64,000 bases of DNA from Salinithrix halophila. Lineage in GTDB: Bacteria > Bacillota > Bacilli > Thermoactinomycetales > DSM-45169. Below are positions 52,006-60,968 of the stretch, piece after piece. Within the stretch, counting starts at the first letter, position 1. Each line of letters opens with the position of its first letter. Made by a program: the position numbers and the translations under genes. The stretch covers positions 1-64,000 of the forward strand of contig NZ_JBHSAP010000007.1 in NCBI RefSeq assembly GCF_042650125.1, in the 5' to 3' direction. Under the pieces are notes generated by a model. It was not told where the DNA came from and did no database searches. It worked only from the letters and a program-made list of their open reading frames with translations.

Positions 52006-53634
52006 TTACTCTTCAGTCAGGTAAGCAAAACGGAAGTCCGTGTGGCCATCTTTCTTGTAGATCACATTTTTCACATTTTCCTTTTGCATCGTGTTGTGCG
52101 TGTAAGAATAGATGGGGGCAATCGGCATATCTTCCATCAGGATCTTCTCCGCTTTGTGCAGAGCTTCCATCCGGACTTTTTGGTCGGCTGTCGATTTGGC
52201 TTTCTTAATCAATGCGTCATATTTTTTGTTACTATAGCTGGGATCGTTTTGACCGGAATCCGTCGTGTACATATCCAGGAAGGTCATCGGATCCACATAG
52301 TCCGGCAGCCAACCGAAGCGGGCGACCTGGAAGTCTCCGGTATGTTTTTTCTCCAAATACACTTTCCACTCGGAGTTGCGCAGTTTTACATTAACATTGA
52401 GGTTTTTCTTCCACATCTGTTGAATTGCTTCAGCGATCTTCTTATGTCCTTCATCTGTGTTGTAATCGATGGTAACTGGCGGAAGCTTATCCCAGCCCTC
52501 TTCCTTCATTCCTTCTTTCAGAAGCTTCTTCGCTTCTTCGGCTTGGGCGGTGGGTTTTAAGTACGTGTCATGCGCTTGTACCCAATCCTTCTCAGCTGCA
52601 AAATCGGGCATTCCACGGGGGACCCAACCATTGGCGGGGAGTTGACCCCCTTGCGCAACATTTTCGACGATGGATTTCCGATCCATGGCCATCGCGAAGG
52701 CTTTCCGGATCTTCTCGTTGGTAAAGGGTTTTTCCTTCACGTTAAATTCGTAGGCATAGCTGGCCAATTCCGGAACGCTCTTCACTTCGCCTTTTTTGAT
52801 CAGGTCTCCCATCATGTCAGCAGGGATAATCGTCTTGTCGCCATAGTCGATTTCACCGGCTTTAAACATCTGGTAGCCGGTCTTATCTTCCCCGATAAAG
52901 GGCAGGTTGATCTGAGCCAGCTTCACTTTGTCCGCATTCCAGTAATCCTTGTTCTTTTTCAACACGATCTTGGAATCATGTTTCCATTCGGCCAAGTTAA
53001 ACGCTCCGTTGTTCACGAAGGTATCGGCGTTGGCGGCCCATTTTTTATTCTTCTCCACCACTTTTTTGTTGACGGGCATCAGGGTGTAGAAGGAAGTCAG
53101 CGAGATAAAATACGGTGTCGGTTTTTCCAATTCCACTTCCAGCGTCTTATCATCGACGGCCTTTACCCCGACTTCATCCGCTTTGGCTTTCCCTTTGTTG
53201 TACTTTTCGCCATTTTTCAGGTAGAACAGCTGATAGGCATAGGTGGAACCGGTATCAGGATTGAGCACTCGCTTCCATGCGTACTCGAAATCCCCCGCTG
53301 TCACCGGATCCCCGTTGGACCATTTGGCATCGCGCAGATGGAAGGTGATTTTCTTTCCGTCCTTGCTCACATCCCATTTCTCAGCGATCCCCGGTGTCGG
53401 TTCACCCTCTTTATCCATATTGGCCAACCCTTCCATCACATGGCGGGCGATCAAGCCAGATTGAGAATCCTCTGTTTTTGCCGGATCCAAGTTTGGCGGC
53501 TCACTTACAACCATCCCTGCAGTGAGAACTTGTTCATCTGAAGCTCCCTTACCGGCATCGCTCCCACAAGCCGCCAAGAAAGCCATGCTGAGTACCAATC
53601 CGATTGCAATCCAACTGGTCCACCTCTTTGACAT
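52006..53634 (-). CDS. oppA: Oligopeptide-binding lipoprotein (OppA type)
   Basis: The 542-residue protein starts MSKRWTSWIAIGLV and has a lipobox FLAAC with C23 as the lipidated residue. The SBP_bac_5 pattern follows: AGMVVSEPPNLDPAKTEDSQ, KITFHLRDAKWSNGDPVTAG, RKAFAMAMDRKSIVENV and the end NVIYKKDGHTDFRFAYLTEE. It captures oligopeptides outside the membrane. The ATG at 53634 is chosen for its lipoprotein signal and GGGGG site. The frame extends 42 codons upstream through a structured leader and is not believed to be translated there. Confidence 0.92.
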   Translation of the reverse strand: MSKRWTSWIAIGLVLSMAFLAACGSDAGKGASDEQVLTAGMVVSEPPNLDPAKTEDSQSGLIARHVMEGLANMDKEGEPTPGIAEKWDVSKDGKKITFHLRDAKWSNGDPVTAGDFEYAWKRVLNPDTGSTYAYQLFYLKNGEKYNKGKAKADEVGVKAVDDKTLEVELEKPTPYFISLTSFYTLMPVNKKVVEKNKKWAANADTFVNNGAFNLAEWKHDSKIVLKKNKDYWNADKVKLAQINLPFIGEDKTGYQMFKAGEIDYGDKTIIPADMMGDLIKKGEVKSVPELASYAYEFNVKEKPFTNEKIRKAFAMAMDRKSIVENVAQGGQLPANGWVPRGMPDFAAEKDWVQAHDTYLKPTAQAEEAKKLLKEGMKEEGWDKLPPVTIDYNTDEGHKKIAEAIQQMWKKNLNVNVKLRNSEWKVYLEKKHTGDFQVARFGWLPDYVDPMTFLDMYTTDSGQNDPSYSNKKYDALIKKAKSTADQKVRMEALHKAEKILMEDMPIAPIYSYTHNTMQKENVKNVIYKKDGHTDFRFAYLTEE

Positions 53635-53639
53635 TTGCT

Positions 53640-53765
53640 TCACAACCCCCTTGAGAAAAATGGGCCCCAGCGACCATTGAGGTTCACCAGGTTCCGTGCC
53701 GTCTGCTCGTCCCCGACAGGACCGAAGAGATAATGACCCGTAATCCGGTTGAACGAGCATTCAGC
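53640..53765 (-). promoter_or_regulatory. Structured 5' leader of oppA, unidentified
   Basis: The minus-strand leader contains TGCTCGT and ACGAGCA about 50 bases apart, closing a domain with internal short helices (ACCGGATTACGGGT among them). GC-rich segments follow up to a T-rich stretch before the ribosome binding site. It matches none of the S-box, L-box, T-box, guanidine or c-di-GMP consensus blocks I can recall. It may be a regulatory RNA; this is inference from folding only. Confidence 0.35.
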
Positions 53766-53844
53766 CCTTTTATCTATATTCCGTCTTCTATAAAAAAAGT
53801 CCTGCAAGGAATGGCCAATTTTTATTTGATTGAGAGCATAGAAA

Positions 53845-53882
53845 AAACTGGGAAGGAAATGGAGTCCCTCCCAGTTTTTTAT
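53845..53882 (-). terminator. Intrinsic terminator after lysC
   Basis: AAAACTGGGA and TCCCAGTTTT form a long stem (with further pairing inside), ending in TTTTTT on the minus strand, 15 bases past the lysC stop. Confidence 0.9.
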
Positions 53883-53897
53883 ACGTTTCGTCTTTCC

Positions 53898-55142
53898 TTA
53901 TGAAACGACGCCGGCAAGCGCCTCTTCCTCTACATCAAGGCCGAAAGTCGTATGGAGCTCCCGGACCGCTTTTTCCGCCTGTCCCTTAGGAATGACACAA
54001 GAGATTTTAATTTCCGATGTGGAAACCATCTTAATTCGGACTCCTGCTTCGGAGAGGGATGTGAACATCCGTGCCGCGACACCAGGATTGGTGACCATTC
54101 CCGCCCCCACAGCGGATACTTTGGCCAAGCCCGTCTCAGAGAGAACCTTGATACAGCCCAACTCACCCTGGTACTCCTCGATCACGCTTTGCGCCTCGTC
54201 TCCTTCATCCTCGTGAACGCTGAAAGCCACATCGATCCGCTCATCGTCATGTTCACTGGTAACAATCATATCCACATTGATGTGAGCATTAGCCAGTCGG
54301 GTGAAGAGCGTCGTCAGCGTCTCAGCCCGATTGGGAAGGCCCAGGACTTTCATCCTCGCCACCTGAAGATCGTGGGCCACTCCCCGCACATTGATCTGTT
54401 CTTCCATCTGGTCCGCCTCCTTAACGCAGGTACCTTCTTCGTCAACAAAACTGGATCGGACTACCAACGGGACCTGATGGGTCATGGCACACTCCACAGA
54501 CCGCGGGTGCAAAACCCCCGCCCCTAAGTTAGCCAGTTCCAGCATCTCTTCATAGGAAATTTCCTTCAGCTTGCTTGCTTTGGGCGCCATCCGGGGGTCA
54601 GCAGTGAAGACACCGGTAACATCGGTGAAGATCTCACACCGATCTGCCCGAAGCGCTGCAGCCAGGGCGACGGCCGTCGTATCAGATCCCCCCCGTCCGA
54701 GAGTCGTGATCTCTCCCTCGGCGGAAACTCCCTGGAAGCCTGCAACAACAACAATCTCTCCCCACTCGAGGCATTCTTTTACCCTGCGGGTATCGATATG
54801 GTCGATTCGCGCTTTTCCGTGAATGGGATCCGTCTGGATGCCCGCCTGCCAGCCCGTCATGGGACGCGCTTTCAACCCTTTCTCCTGCAAAGCCATACTA
54901 AGAAGGGCAATGGTCACCTGCTCGCCCGTAGTCAGGAGGACATCCATCTCCCGCTGGGGAGGGTGACTGCTTATCTGCCGAGCCAGGGAGACCAGCTCAT
55001 CCGTGGTCTTTCCCATCGCCGACACCGTCACTACAACCTGGTGACCCTCAGCATGGGTTCTAGCCACTTTTTCCGCGACGTTTTGGATACGGTCCACACT
55101 GCCGACGGAAGTTCCGCCAAACTTTTGTACGACGAGTCCCAT
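53898..55142 (-). CDS. lysC: Aspartokinase, lysine-riboswitch controlled
   Basis: The 414-residue enzyme starts MGLVVQKFGGTSVGSVDRIQ (kinase signature), carries TTLGRGGSDTTAVALAAAL and EIFTDVTGVFTADPRMAP in the catalytic domain, and ends in two ACT domains (KVLGLPNRAETLTTLF; AAGMVTNPGV-type AVGAGMVTNPGVAARMF). It phosphorylates aspartate, the entry step to lysine, threonine and methionine. The length fits the Bacillus lysC class with an internal start for the beta subunit. The ATG at 55142 has AGGAGA-type sequence upstream. Its leader carries an L-box. Confidence 0.95.
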   Translation of the reverse strand: MGLVVQKFGGTSVGSVDRIQNVAEKVARTHAEGHQVVVTVSAMGKTTDELVSLARQISSHPPQREMDVLLTTGEQVTIALLSMALQEKGLKARPMTGWQAGIQTDPIHGKARIDHIDTRRVKECLEWGEIVVVAGFQGVSAEGEITTLGRGGSDTTAVALAAALRADRCEIFTDVTGVFTADPRMAPKASKLKEISYEEMLELANLGAGVLHPRSVECAMTHQVPLVVRSSFVDEEGTCVKEADQMEEQINVRGVAHDLQVARMKVLGLPNRAETLTTLFTRLANAHINVDMIVTSEHDDERIDVAFSVHEDEGDEAQSVIEEYQGELGCIKVLSETGLAKVSAVGAGMVTNPGVAARMFTSLSEAGVRIKMVSTSEIKISCVIPKGQAEKAVRELHTTFGLDVEEEALAGVVS

Positions 55143-55194
55143 TTTCCTGTTAGAATCTCCTCTCCTTTTTACGGTGCGGCCCTTGAGACAAGAA

Positions 55195-55227
55195 AAGGCC
55201 ACAGCAGGAAGTTCCAGCTGTCGCCTT
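55195..55227 (-). terminator. Riboswitch-controlled terminator of lysC
   Basis: On the minus strand AAGGCGACAGCTGG and a near-complementary TCCTGCTGTGGCCTT form a stem, followed by TTCTTGT. It lies between the L-box aptamer and lysC. Confidence 0.8.
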
Positions 55228-55239
55228 AACCAACGGCAC

Positions 55240-55430
55240 ACACCAGCCTCACTCGCTCCCTGTGATCAGCTCTCCACGGAAAATCCCGTGACAGTCCCGC
55301 CCCTGTTCGGTGACGGACCCAACCCCTCCTCCCGCGGCGGGTGGACGGACTTCGGCAATAAACCCCTTTCTCCGCCGTTCTTCGGCACCGCACCTCGCAA
55401 CGGATACTGATGGTTTTTGCACCTCTTATT
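55240..55430 (-). ncRNA. Lysine riboswitch (L-box) aptamer
   Basis: Read on the minus strand from 55430: AAGAGGTGC, GGTGCGGTGCCGAAG-like core pieces, a second GCCGAAG, then GGGACTGTCACG and CGTGGAGAGCTGATC near the 3' side. These ordered blocks are those of the lysine riboswitch. The 3' boundary is approximate. Lysine binding should promote the terminator at 55195-55227. Confidence 0.9.
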
Positions 55431-55688
55431 CACACGTGAATCGTGAGGGTTTTCGATTGTTCACTTACCCCCGAGCGAAAAAAGCAAACGTAAAATTTTT
55501 CAATCATTCGCTCTCGCCCGTATTTTTAATTGTTTACGATGGTAACATACCGACAAAAACAGTACAACACCTTTCTTACGGGAAAAGAAGGGAACCGTAT
55601 GGACATCCGGCTGTCACCAGTACTCCTTCAGTCAGAGAGGGAGCTTGTGAACGGAAATGATGGAACCAACCCCGCCACCCGAACCCCA

Positions 55689-56504
55689 TCACTTTAAGCC
55701 CGTAGTTGATACTCCCTTAATAAAATGGCGTTGAAACAAGATAAACACAATAATTACCGGTACGGTCATAAACATGGCGCCGGCGAGGATGTTGTTCCAG
55801 AAAGCGTCATACTCGCCGTACAAGGTGTTCAGGCCCACGGGCACTGTATACATATCTTTGGTGCTGGCCAGCAGGTTGGGCCACATAAAACTGTTCCAGT
55901 TTCCCATAAAAATGAAAATAGTCTGGGCCGCCAGCGCAGGCTTGGCGAGGGGCATCACGATCCGCCAGAACACCCCCCAACGACTGAGACCGTCGAGAAA
56001 GGCCGCCTCTTCCAGCTCCCGGGGAACCGACAGGAAGAACTGACGCATGAGAAAGATCCCGAAACTTTGCACCAGGAACGGTATTGTCAGCCCGGCATAG
56101 GAATTGACCCAATCCAGGTTGGACAAGAGGATATACATCGGAACCAGGATCACCTGTCCCGGCACCATCATCACGGACAGAATGGTTAAGAATAACACCG
56201 TCCGACCGGGAAATTCGATCCGCGCCAGGGCGTAGCCCGCCATGGAATTGAACACGAGGTTGCCGACCGTGACGATCACCGCTACCACGATACTGTTTAG
56301 AAACCAGCGAGCAAAGGGATATTGATCACTCAGAATGATATGGACATAGTTGGCGATAGTGAGATCCGATAACGGCACCCACAACCGATTGATGTCTGGC
56401 GTCGTTTTGAAGGTGGTGTAAATGGACCACAGGAAGGGTCCCAGTGTGAGACATGCATATCCCACCACCACGGTGTAGAATAAAATCCGCAACAGGCGGT
56501 TCAT
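55689..56504 (-). CDS. Sugar ABC transporter permease, MalG/LacG type
   Basis: The 271-residue permease has six predicted helices and the EAA loop EEAAFLDGLSRWGVFWRIVM. ITSPFLWSIYTTFKT-like N-terminal sequence (GPFLWSIYTTFKTTPDINRL) is typical of carbohydrate uptake permeases of the second type. AAGGAGG precedes the ATG at 56504. It is the last gene of the operon begun by the LacI-type regulator. No clear terminator is seen in the 200 bases after it. Confidence 0.9.
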   Translation of the reverse strand: MNRLLRILFYTVVVGYACLTLGPFLWSIYTTFKTTPDINRLWVPLSDLTIANYVHIILSDQYPFARWFLNSIVVAVIVTVGNLVFNSMAGYALARIEFPGRTVLFLTILSVMMVPGQVILVPMYILLSNLDWVNSYAGLTIPFLVQSFGIFLMRQFFLSVPRELEEAAFLDGLSRWGVFWRIVMPLAKPALAAQTIFIFMGNWNSFMWPNLLASTKDMYTVPVGLNTLYGEYDAFWNNILAGAMFMTVPVIIVFILFQRHFIKGVSTTGLK

Positions 56505-56517
56505 GGAAACCCCTCCT

Positions 56518-57480
56518 TTACATACGTGTCTCCTCACCGAAAAATTTGCGCTGAATCAGGGTGAGGACGAGAATAACGGCAAACAGGAAAAACGCGATCG
56601 CCGATGCATAGCCCATCTCAAAATCTTTGAAGGCGACATTGTATAGATACAGTACCACCGTGAGGGTGGAATCCAACGGTCCGCCTTCCCCTTTGGAGAT
56701 CACGTACATCTGATCAAACACCTGAAAAGTACCGATGATCGACATGACCACGATAAAGAAAGTGGTGGGCTTTAAGAGCGGTAGCGTAATGTGCCAAAAC
56801 TGCCGGAAGGGGCCCGCCCCATCCACCTCCGCCGCATCATAAAGATCGGATGGGATGTCCTGTAACCCGGCCAAGTAGATCACCATGAATTGGCCGACCG
56901 TGGTCCACACGGCCATCAACATGATCGAGGGTAAAGCAAAATCAATATCCAGCATCCAACTGCGCCCCTCCACCCCGAAGAGGGACAAAAAAGCGTTAAC
57001 CAGCCCATCCCTTTTAAACAAAAACAGGAACATGACGGACACGGCGACGGTAGAAGTGACTGTGGGCAGGAAATACGCCACCCGAAAAAATGTCTTCCCC
57101 CGGAGACGGCTGTTGACGATCAGGGCCAGCAACAAGGCAATACTCACTTGCACCGGCACCACTCCTAGGGAATAAAAAGAGGTGTTCTTTAACGCCGTGT
57201 GGAAGCGTTTATCCTGTAACAGGCGCATATAATTGTCCCAACCGACAAACTGGGACAAGTCCGGATTAAGAAACGTGAACTGTTGAAAGCTGAGATAAAA
57301 GGCGTAAAGGATCGGGCCAATCAAAAACACGGTTAGGGAAACGATCACCGGCAAGGTGAACAGATACCCCATCACGGGATCACTGGTCCACCTCTTTCTC
57401 CCCCCCGGCGACGGCGGTTTTGAGTTTATCGCTCGAGACGGGGGAACTGGTTGCGATTTTCTAGGGTGGTCCATGGACAT
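56518..57480 (-). CDS. Sugar ABC transporter permease, MalF/LacF type
   Basis: The 320-residue permease has a Pro/Arg-rich cytoplasmic tail of about 35 residues, then six helices. Its EAA loop is YDAAEVDGAGPFRQFWHITL. It pairs with the permease ending at 55689; 13 bases separate them. AAAGGAGG precedes the ATG. No ATPase gene is in the operon, so a shared MsmX-type ATPase encoded elsewhere probably energises it. Confidence 0.9.
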   Translation of the reverse strand: MSMDHPRKSQPVPPSRAINSKPPSPGGRKRWTSDPVMGYLFTLPVIVSLTVFLIGPILYAFYLSFQQFTFLNPDLSQFVGWDNYMRLLQDKRFHTALKNTSFYSLGVVPVQVSIALLLALIVNSRLRGKTFFRVAYFLPTVTSTVAVSVMFLFLFKRDGLVNAFLSLFGVEGRSWMLDIDFALPSIMLMAVWTTVGQFMVIYLAGLQDIPSDLYDAAEVDGAGPFRQFWHITLPLLKPTTFFIVVMSIIGTFQVFDQMYVISKGEGGPLDSTLTVVLYLYNVAFKDFEMGYASAIAFFLFAVILVLTLIQRKFFGEETRM

Positions 57481-57507
57481 GGTTCCATACCTCCTTTCAA
57501 GGGCGAA

Positions 57508-57527
57508 AGGGAGCTAGTCGGCTCCCT
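57508..57527 (-). terminator. Intercistronic hairpin after the binding-protein gene
   Basis: AGGGAGC and GCTCCCT form a stem with a 6-base loop between the binding protein and first permease. It may stabilise or partly terminate the message so the binding protein is overproduced. Confidence 0.55.
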
Positions 57528-57542
57528 CCCTTTCTCTCTCTG

Positions 57543-58772
57543 TCATTCGACCCGTTCCTGCGCCTTCTTGAGGGCGTTTTCCACGGATTTTTCCTGTTTC
57601 AGTACCACGGATTCTGCCGCTTTGCTGGCCTCGTCGGCAAACTTGTTACCGTAATCGCCGTATTGGAAGGGCTCTGCATAAGCTGCCCCTTTCACGAACG
57701 CTTCCCGTTCCGGATACTTTCGGATGAACTTTTCTCCCATCGATTTGCGGGAAGGCAGAGCCAGTCCGCTCTCCACCACGTATGTTTGCCCTTCTTTACT
57801 GGTAAGGAATTCGATCAATTTGAAAGCAGCCTCTTTGTTTTTACTGTTTTTCGACATCACGTATGCCACCGTGAAGGCCAGGTTGGAGCTTTTCATTCCT
57901 TTCTCTTTGGCAGGAAGTTCGACGATCCCGTATTCAAGATCGGGCGCTTTTTCCTTCAGGAAGGGAATCATCCAACCCCCTTCATATACCATTGCCGCTT
58001 TCTCCTCGGCAAAAGCGTCACCGGCCCACTCCACCCCCAGGTCGTTCGGGACACCGGTGGACTGGTCTTCCAGGAAGAGTGAGGTGAAGAAATCCAACGC
58101 CTCTACGTTTTCTTTCCGATCCAGGGTCGCCTTGCCGTCTTCATCCAACACAGCCCCGCCGTTCTGATAGACAAAGGGTTGATAGCGTGCCAACTCAGGG
58201 TTGATGGCAAGCCCTTTCCTTCCGCCTTTGGTCAGCTTTTTGGCTGCATCCCGCAGCTCATCCCAGGTGGTGGGAGGCTCCAAACCTTCTTCTTTAAACA
58301 TCTTTTTATTATAGAAGAGGGCCAGGGTGTTATAATCCTTAGGCAAGCCGTAAATCGAACTGTCCTTGGTGTAAGCTTCGATCAAAGCTTCTTCAAATTC
58401 GGAAGTGTCTAGATCGCTCGCTTGGATATATTTATCCAGCGGTTCAAGCACGCCCAAGTTAATCAGATCCGGTGCGGGCATACTGTCGAGATAGAAGACA
58501 TCGGGTTCCTGCTTGGCACCGATCAAGGTTTGCATCTCTTTTAAATAATCGTCGGTAATGGCTTGGATGCTGACTTGAATATCCGGGTTTTTTTCTTCAA
58601 AAGCTTTGATTTGCTTCTCCAGGATCTTATGTTCCGCTGGACTCGACAACTGTGCGCCGATGCGGATCTCACCCTTGTCTCCATCGGCACCGGAACCTCC
58701 TCCGCAAGCGGTAACCAGCAATACCAGGACAGAGACAACCGTCAACACACGGTACAACCGGGTACGTTTCAT
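57543..58772 (-). CDS. Sugar-binding lipoprotein (family 1 extracellular solute-binding protein)
   Basis: The 409-residue protein has a lipoprotein signal (VLVLLVTAC, lipidated C23) and the maltose/multiple-sugar binding fold: EIRIGAQLSSPAEHKILEKQ, DVFYLDSMPAPDLINLGVLE, GLPKDYNTLALFYNKKMFKE and AMVYEGGWMIPFLKEK. It delivers an oligosaccharide to the two permeases downstream. Neighbouring amylo-glucosidase suggests alpha-glucans, but the ligand is not determined by sequence. The ATG at 58772 follows GGAGGG. Confidence 0.9.
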   Translation of the reverse strand: MKRTRLYRVLTVVSVLVLLVTACGGGSGADGDKGEIRIGAQLSSPAEHKILEKQIKAFEEKNPDIQVSIQAITDDYLKEMQTLIGAKQEPDVFYLDSMPAPDLINLGVLEPLDKYIQASDLDTSEFEEALIEAYTKDSSIYGLPKDYNTLALFYNKKMFKEEGLEPPTTWDELRDAAKKLTKGGRKGLAINPELARYQPFVYQNGGAVLDEDGKATLDRKENVEALDFFTSLFLEDQSTGVPNDLGVEWAGDAFAEEKAAMVYEGGWMIPFLKEKAPDLEYGIVELPAKEKGMKSSNLAFTVAYVMSKNSKNKEAAFKLIEFLTSKEGQTYVVESGLALPSRKSMGEKFIRKYPEREAFVKGAAYAEPFQYGDYGNKFADEASKAAESVVLKQEKSVENALKKAQERVE

Positions 58773-58833
58773 GAGATTGATCCCTCCGTTTTGGTGTGTG
58801 CCCTTTTTTGCAAGGGCAGGATATTGGGATTTT

Positions 58834-60918
58834 TTAATCAATTTCCACCGGCCATCCGGTCGTGTTCCGTTCCACCCAGGCATGGACGACCCCTTGAGAG
58901 CGGACTAAACGAAGATCAATATGTCCGGATCCCACCCGCAGGTTTCTGACATTCAGCCATGACAGGTCGGGGGGAAGTGACGGGCGAAGTCGGATTCGAC
59001 CCCGTTCGGGGTCCGGGTTCAACCCGGTCATAACTTGCAGTAGGACAAAGGCCGTCCCCGCCGCCCATGCCTGGGGCGAACATGCTACTGGGTACGGGAT
59101 AGGCTCGCCTTCTTCGCGACCATACCCGCAGAAGAGCTCCGGCAGCCGGTGCCCCTCGAATTGCGCTCCCGTATCGATTAATCCTTGCATCAACTTTTCC
59201 GCTTCCCGGTCAAACCCGGATTGCTTCAAACCCAATAGAATGAGGGAGTTGTCGTGAGGCCAGACCGACCCGTTATGATAGCTCATCGGATTATAGGAAC
59301 GGGCCTTTTGGCTCATGGTACGGATCCCCCATCCGGAGAAAAGATCCGGCGAGAGAAGCCGACGGGCAACCGAGACAGACTGGTCCCTATCCAGGATACC
59401 GCCGATTAAACAATGCCCGGGATTGGAAGTGACGGTTCCCACTTGTCGGTTCTCTTTATCCAGCGCCAAAGCCGGAAATGATTCATCCGTCATCCAAAAG
59501 TCACGTCGAAAACGTTCCCGAAGCGCATCTGCCTGCCGTGCCAATTTATCCGCCCATTTATCCTCTCCCAGCCGACGGAAAAGGGACGACCAGATCCGCT
59601 GTCCCTGGTACACATATCCCTGTACCTCGACCAAAGCGATAGGCGCTTCGGCTAAGATATGATCGCGATGGACAACGGAATCGGCAGAATCCTTCCAACC
59701 CTGATTTCCGATACCCTTCTCGGATTTGCGCTGGTAAACTGTATAGCCACGACCGTCAGGATCACCGTATTCCTCAATCCAGCGAAAGGCTTTTTTGGCA
59801 GCGTCGGCACACTCACGCACAAAGCCCCAATCTCCGGTCCACCGATAGATCTCCCCAATCAGAAGCAGGAAGAGAGGAGTTGCGTCCACCGTGCCATAGT
59901 ACGGGGTGAAGGGAATCTGTCCTGTTACAGCCAATTCGCCATAGCGGATTTCATGGAGGATCTTACCCGGCTCCTCATCCCGCCACTCATCCACCTTCTC
60001 TCCCTGGTAACGGGCCATCGTGCGGATGGTGGCCTTTGCCCATTCCGGTCGGACCGCCAGGCTCTGCCAGGCCGCGATCAGACTATCTCGTCCAAAGGGT
60101 ACGGCGTACCAGGGAAGCCCCGCCACCGGGAAAAGACCGTCCCCCACATCTGTGAGAAGCATCCGCATATCCGCTAACCCGCGCCGGTACATCGCATTGA
60201 AGTCAGAACTGTCTGAATACACTTGCGGGCACAGGTGATCCCATTCTTCTCCCGCTCGGCGGAACGCGTTGAAAGCTTCTTCCTGCTGGACGGCTTTCAT
60301 TGTTTCCTCACCCACGGACAGTAAGTAGGTTAGCGTTACCTCCTGCTCTTCGCCGGGTGCGAGAGAGAGGGGAATCCTTAGACTCCCGTCTTCCCCGGAT
60401 CGGCCTGCCGGTTCCACTTTCACTACTAAGGAGCGGGTCAAACCGTCGACTCCTTGATAGGAGAAACGAAGGCCTTCGGTAGTCGTTTCAACGGGCTGTT
60501 TATCACCCACTTTCCCCTCCTGGAAACCGCGTACGATAAACATATCGGCAAAATCGGCATCCAACCGTACGTTCAGGTGTGTCTCCAACGGGTTTCGATC
60601 CAGATTAGAAAAGCGAAACCGCTCATACAACACACCGCCATGGAGCCAGCATTGCCGTTCAATCTCCAGCGACTCACGCCAAAAAGAGACGGTCCCTTCC
60701 TTTTCCACGATTTGATTGGTATAGCGATACAAACTTTCGGCACCGTCGATTTTGGCGTGGAGGGGAACGATTTCTACACCGTCCAACTCCCACTCCAATC
60801 TGCTGAGGAAGCGGGTATCCCGGTAATACAAACCCAGTCCTTGCTGATTACCCTGGGGTAAATAACCCCAGTCGTCACTGTGAAAAAAGAGATTTCCTTC
60901 TTTGATGACTTGTGTCAA
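58834..60918 (-). CDS. Amylo-alpha-1,6-glucosidase-like (glycogen-debranching family) enzyme
   Basis: The 694-residue cytoplasmic protein has the N-terminal beta-sandwich of bacterial debranching-enzyme relatives (GLGLYYRDTRFLSRLEWELD, YERFRFSNLDRNPLETHLNV) and an alpha/alpha-barrel catalytic domain (AGLPWYAVPFGRDSLIAAWQ, EPGKILHEIRYGE, YHNGSVWPHDNSLILLGLKQ). Acidic residues in GRDS and KDSADSV-type loops are candidate catalysts. It probably trims sugars imported by the neighbouring ABC transporter. The TTG at 60918 is favoured by GGTGGAGGG seven bases upstream; a GTG at 60933 overlaps that site. A palindromic operator lies just before it. Confidence 0.85.
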   Translation of the reverse strand: MTQVIKEGNLFFHSDDWGYLPQGNQQGLGLYYRDTRFLSRLEWELDGVEIVPLHAKIDGAESLYRYTNQIVEKEGTVSFWRESLEIERQCWLHGGVLYERFRFSNLDRNPLETHLNVRLDADFADMFIVRGFQEGKVGDKQPVETTTEGLRFSYQGVDGLTRSLVVKVEPAGRSGEDGSLRIPLSLAPGEEQEVTLTYLLSVGEETMKAVQQEEAFNAFRRAGEEWDHLCPQVYSDSSDFNAMYRRGLADMRMLLTDVGDGLFPVAGLPWYAVPFGRDSLIAAWQSLAVRPEWAKATIRTMARYQGEKVDEWRDEEPGKILHEIRYGELAVTGQIPFTPYYGTVDATPLFLLLIGEIYRWTGDWGFVRECADAAKKAFRWIEEYGDPDGRGYTVYQRKSEKGIGNQGWKDSADSVVHRDHILAEAPIALVEVQGYVYQGQRIWSSLFRRLGEDKWADKLARQADALRERFRRDFWMTDESFPALALDKENRQVGTVTSNPGHCLIGGILDRDQSVSVARRLLSPDLFSGWGIRTMSQKARSYNPMSYHNGSVWPHDNSLILLGLKQSGFDREAEKLMQGLIDTGAQFEGHRLPELFCGYGREEGEPIPYPVACSPQAWAAGTAFVLLQVMTGLNPDPERGRIRLRPSLPPDLSWLNVRNLRVGSGHIDLRLVRSQGVVHAWVERNTTGWPVEID

Positions 60919-60937
60919 TGGGATTCCCTCCACCTTT

Positions 60938-60953
60938 CCGAAAACGTTTTCGG
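60938..60953. promoter_or_regulatory. LacI-family operator before the amylo-glucosidase gene
   Basis: CCGAAAACGTTTTCGG is a perfect 16-bp palindrome centred on CG, the LacI/GalR operator form. The same core occurs at 61978-61989. CcpA (cre-like) binding is an alternative. Confidence 0.8.
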
Positions 60954-60968
60954 GGAAATCGAAAAAAA

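Noticed and set aside
53635..53760. N-terminal extension of OppA by 42 codons
   Set aside because: It would place residues before a proper lipoprotein signal peptide. The stretch is better read as an untranslated structured leader.
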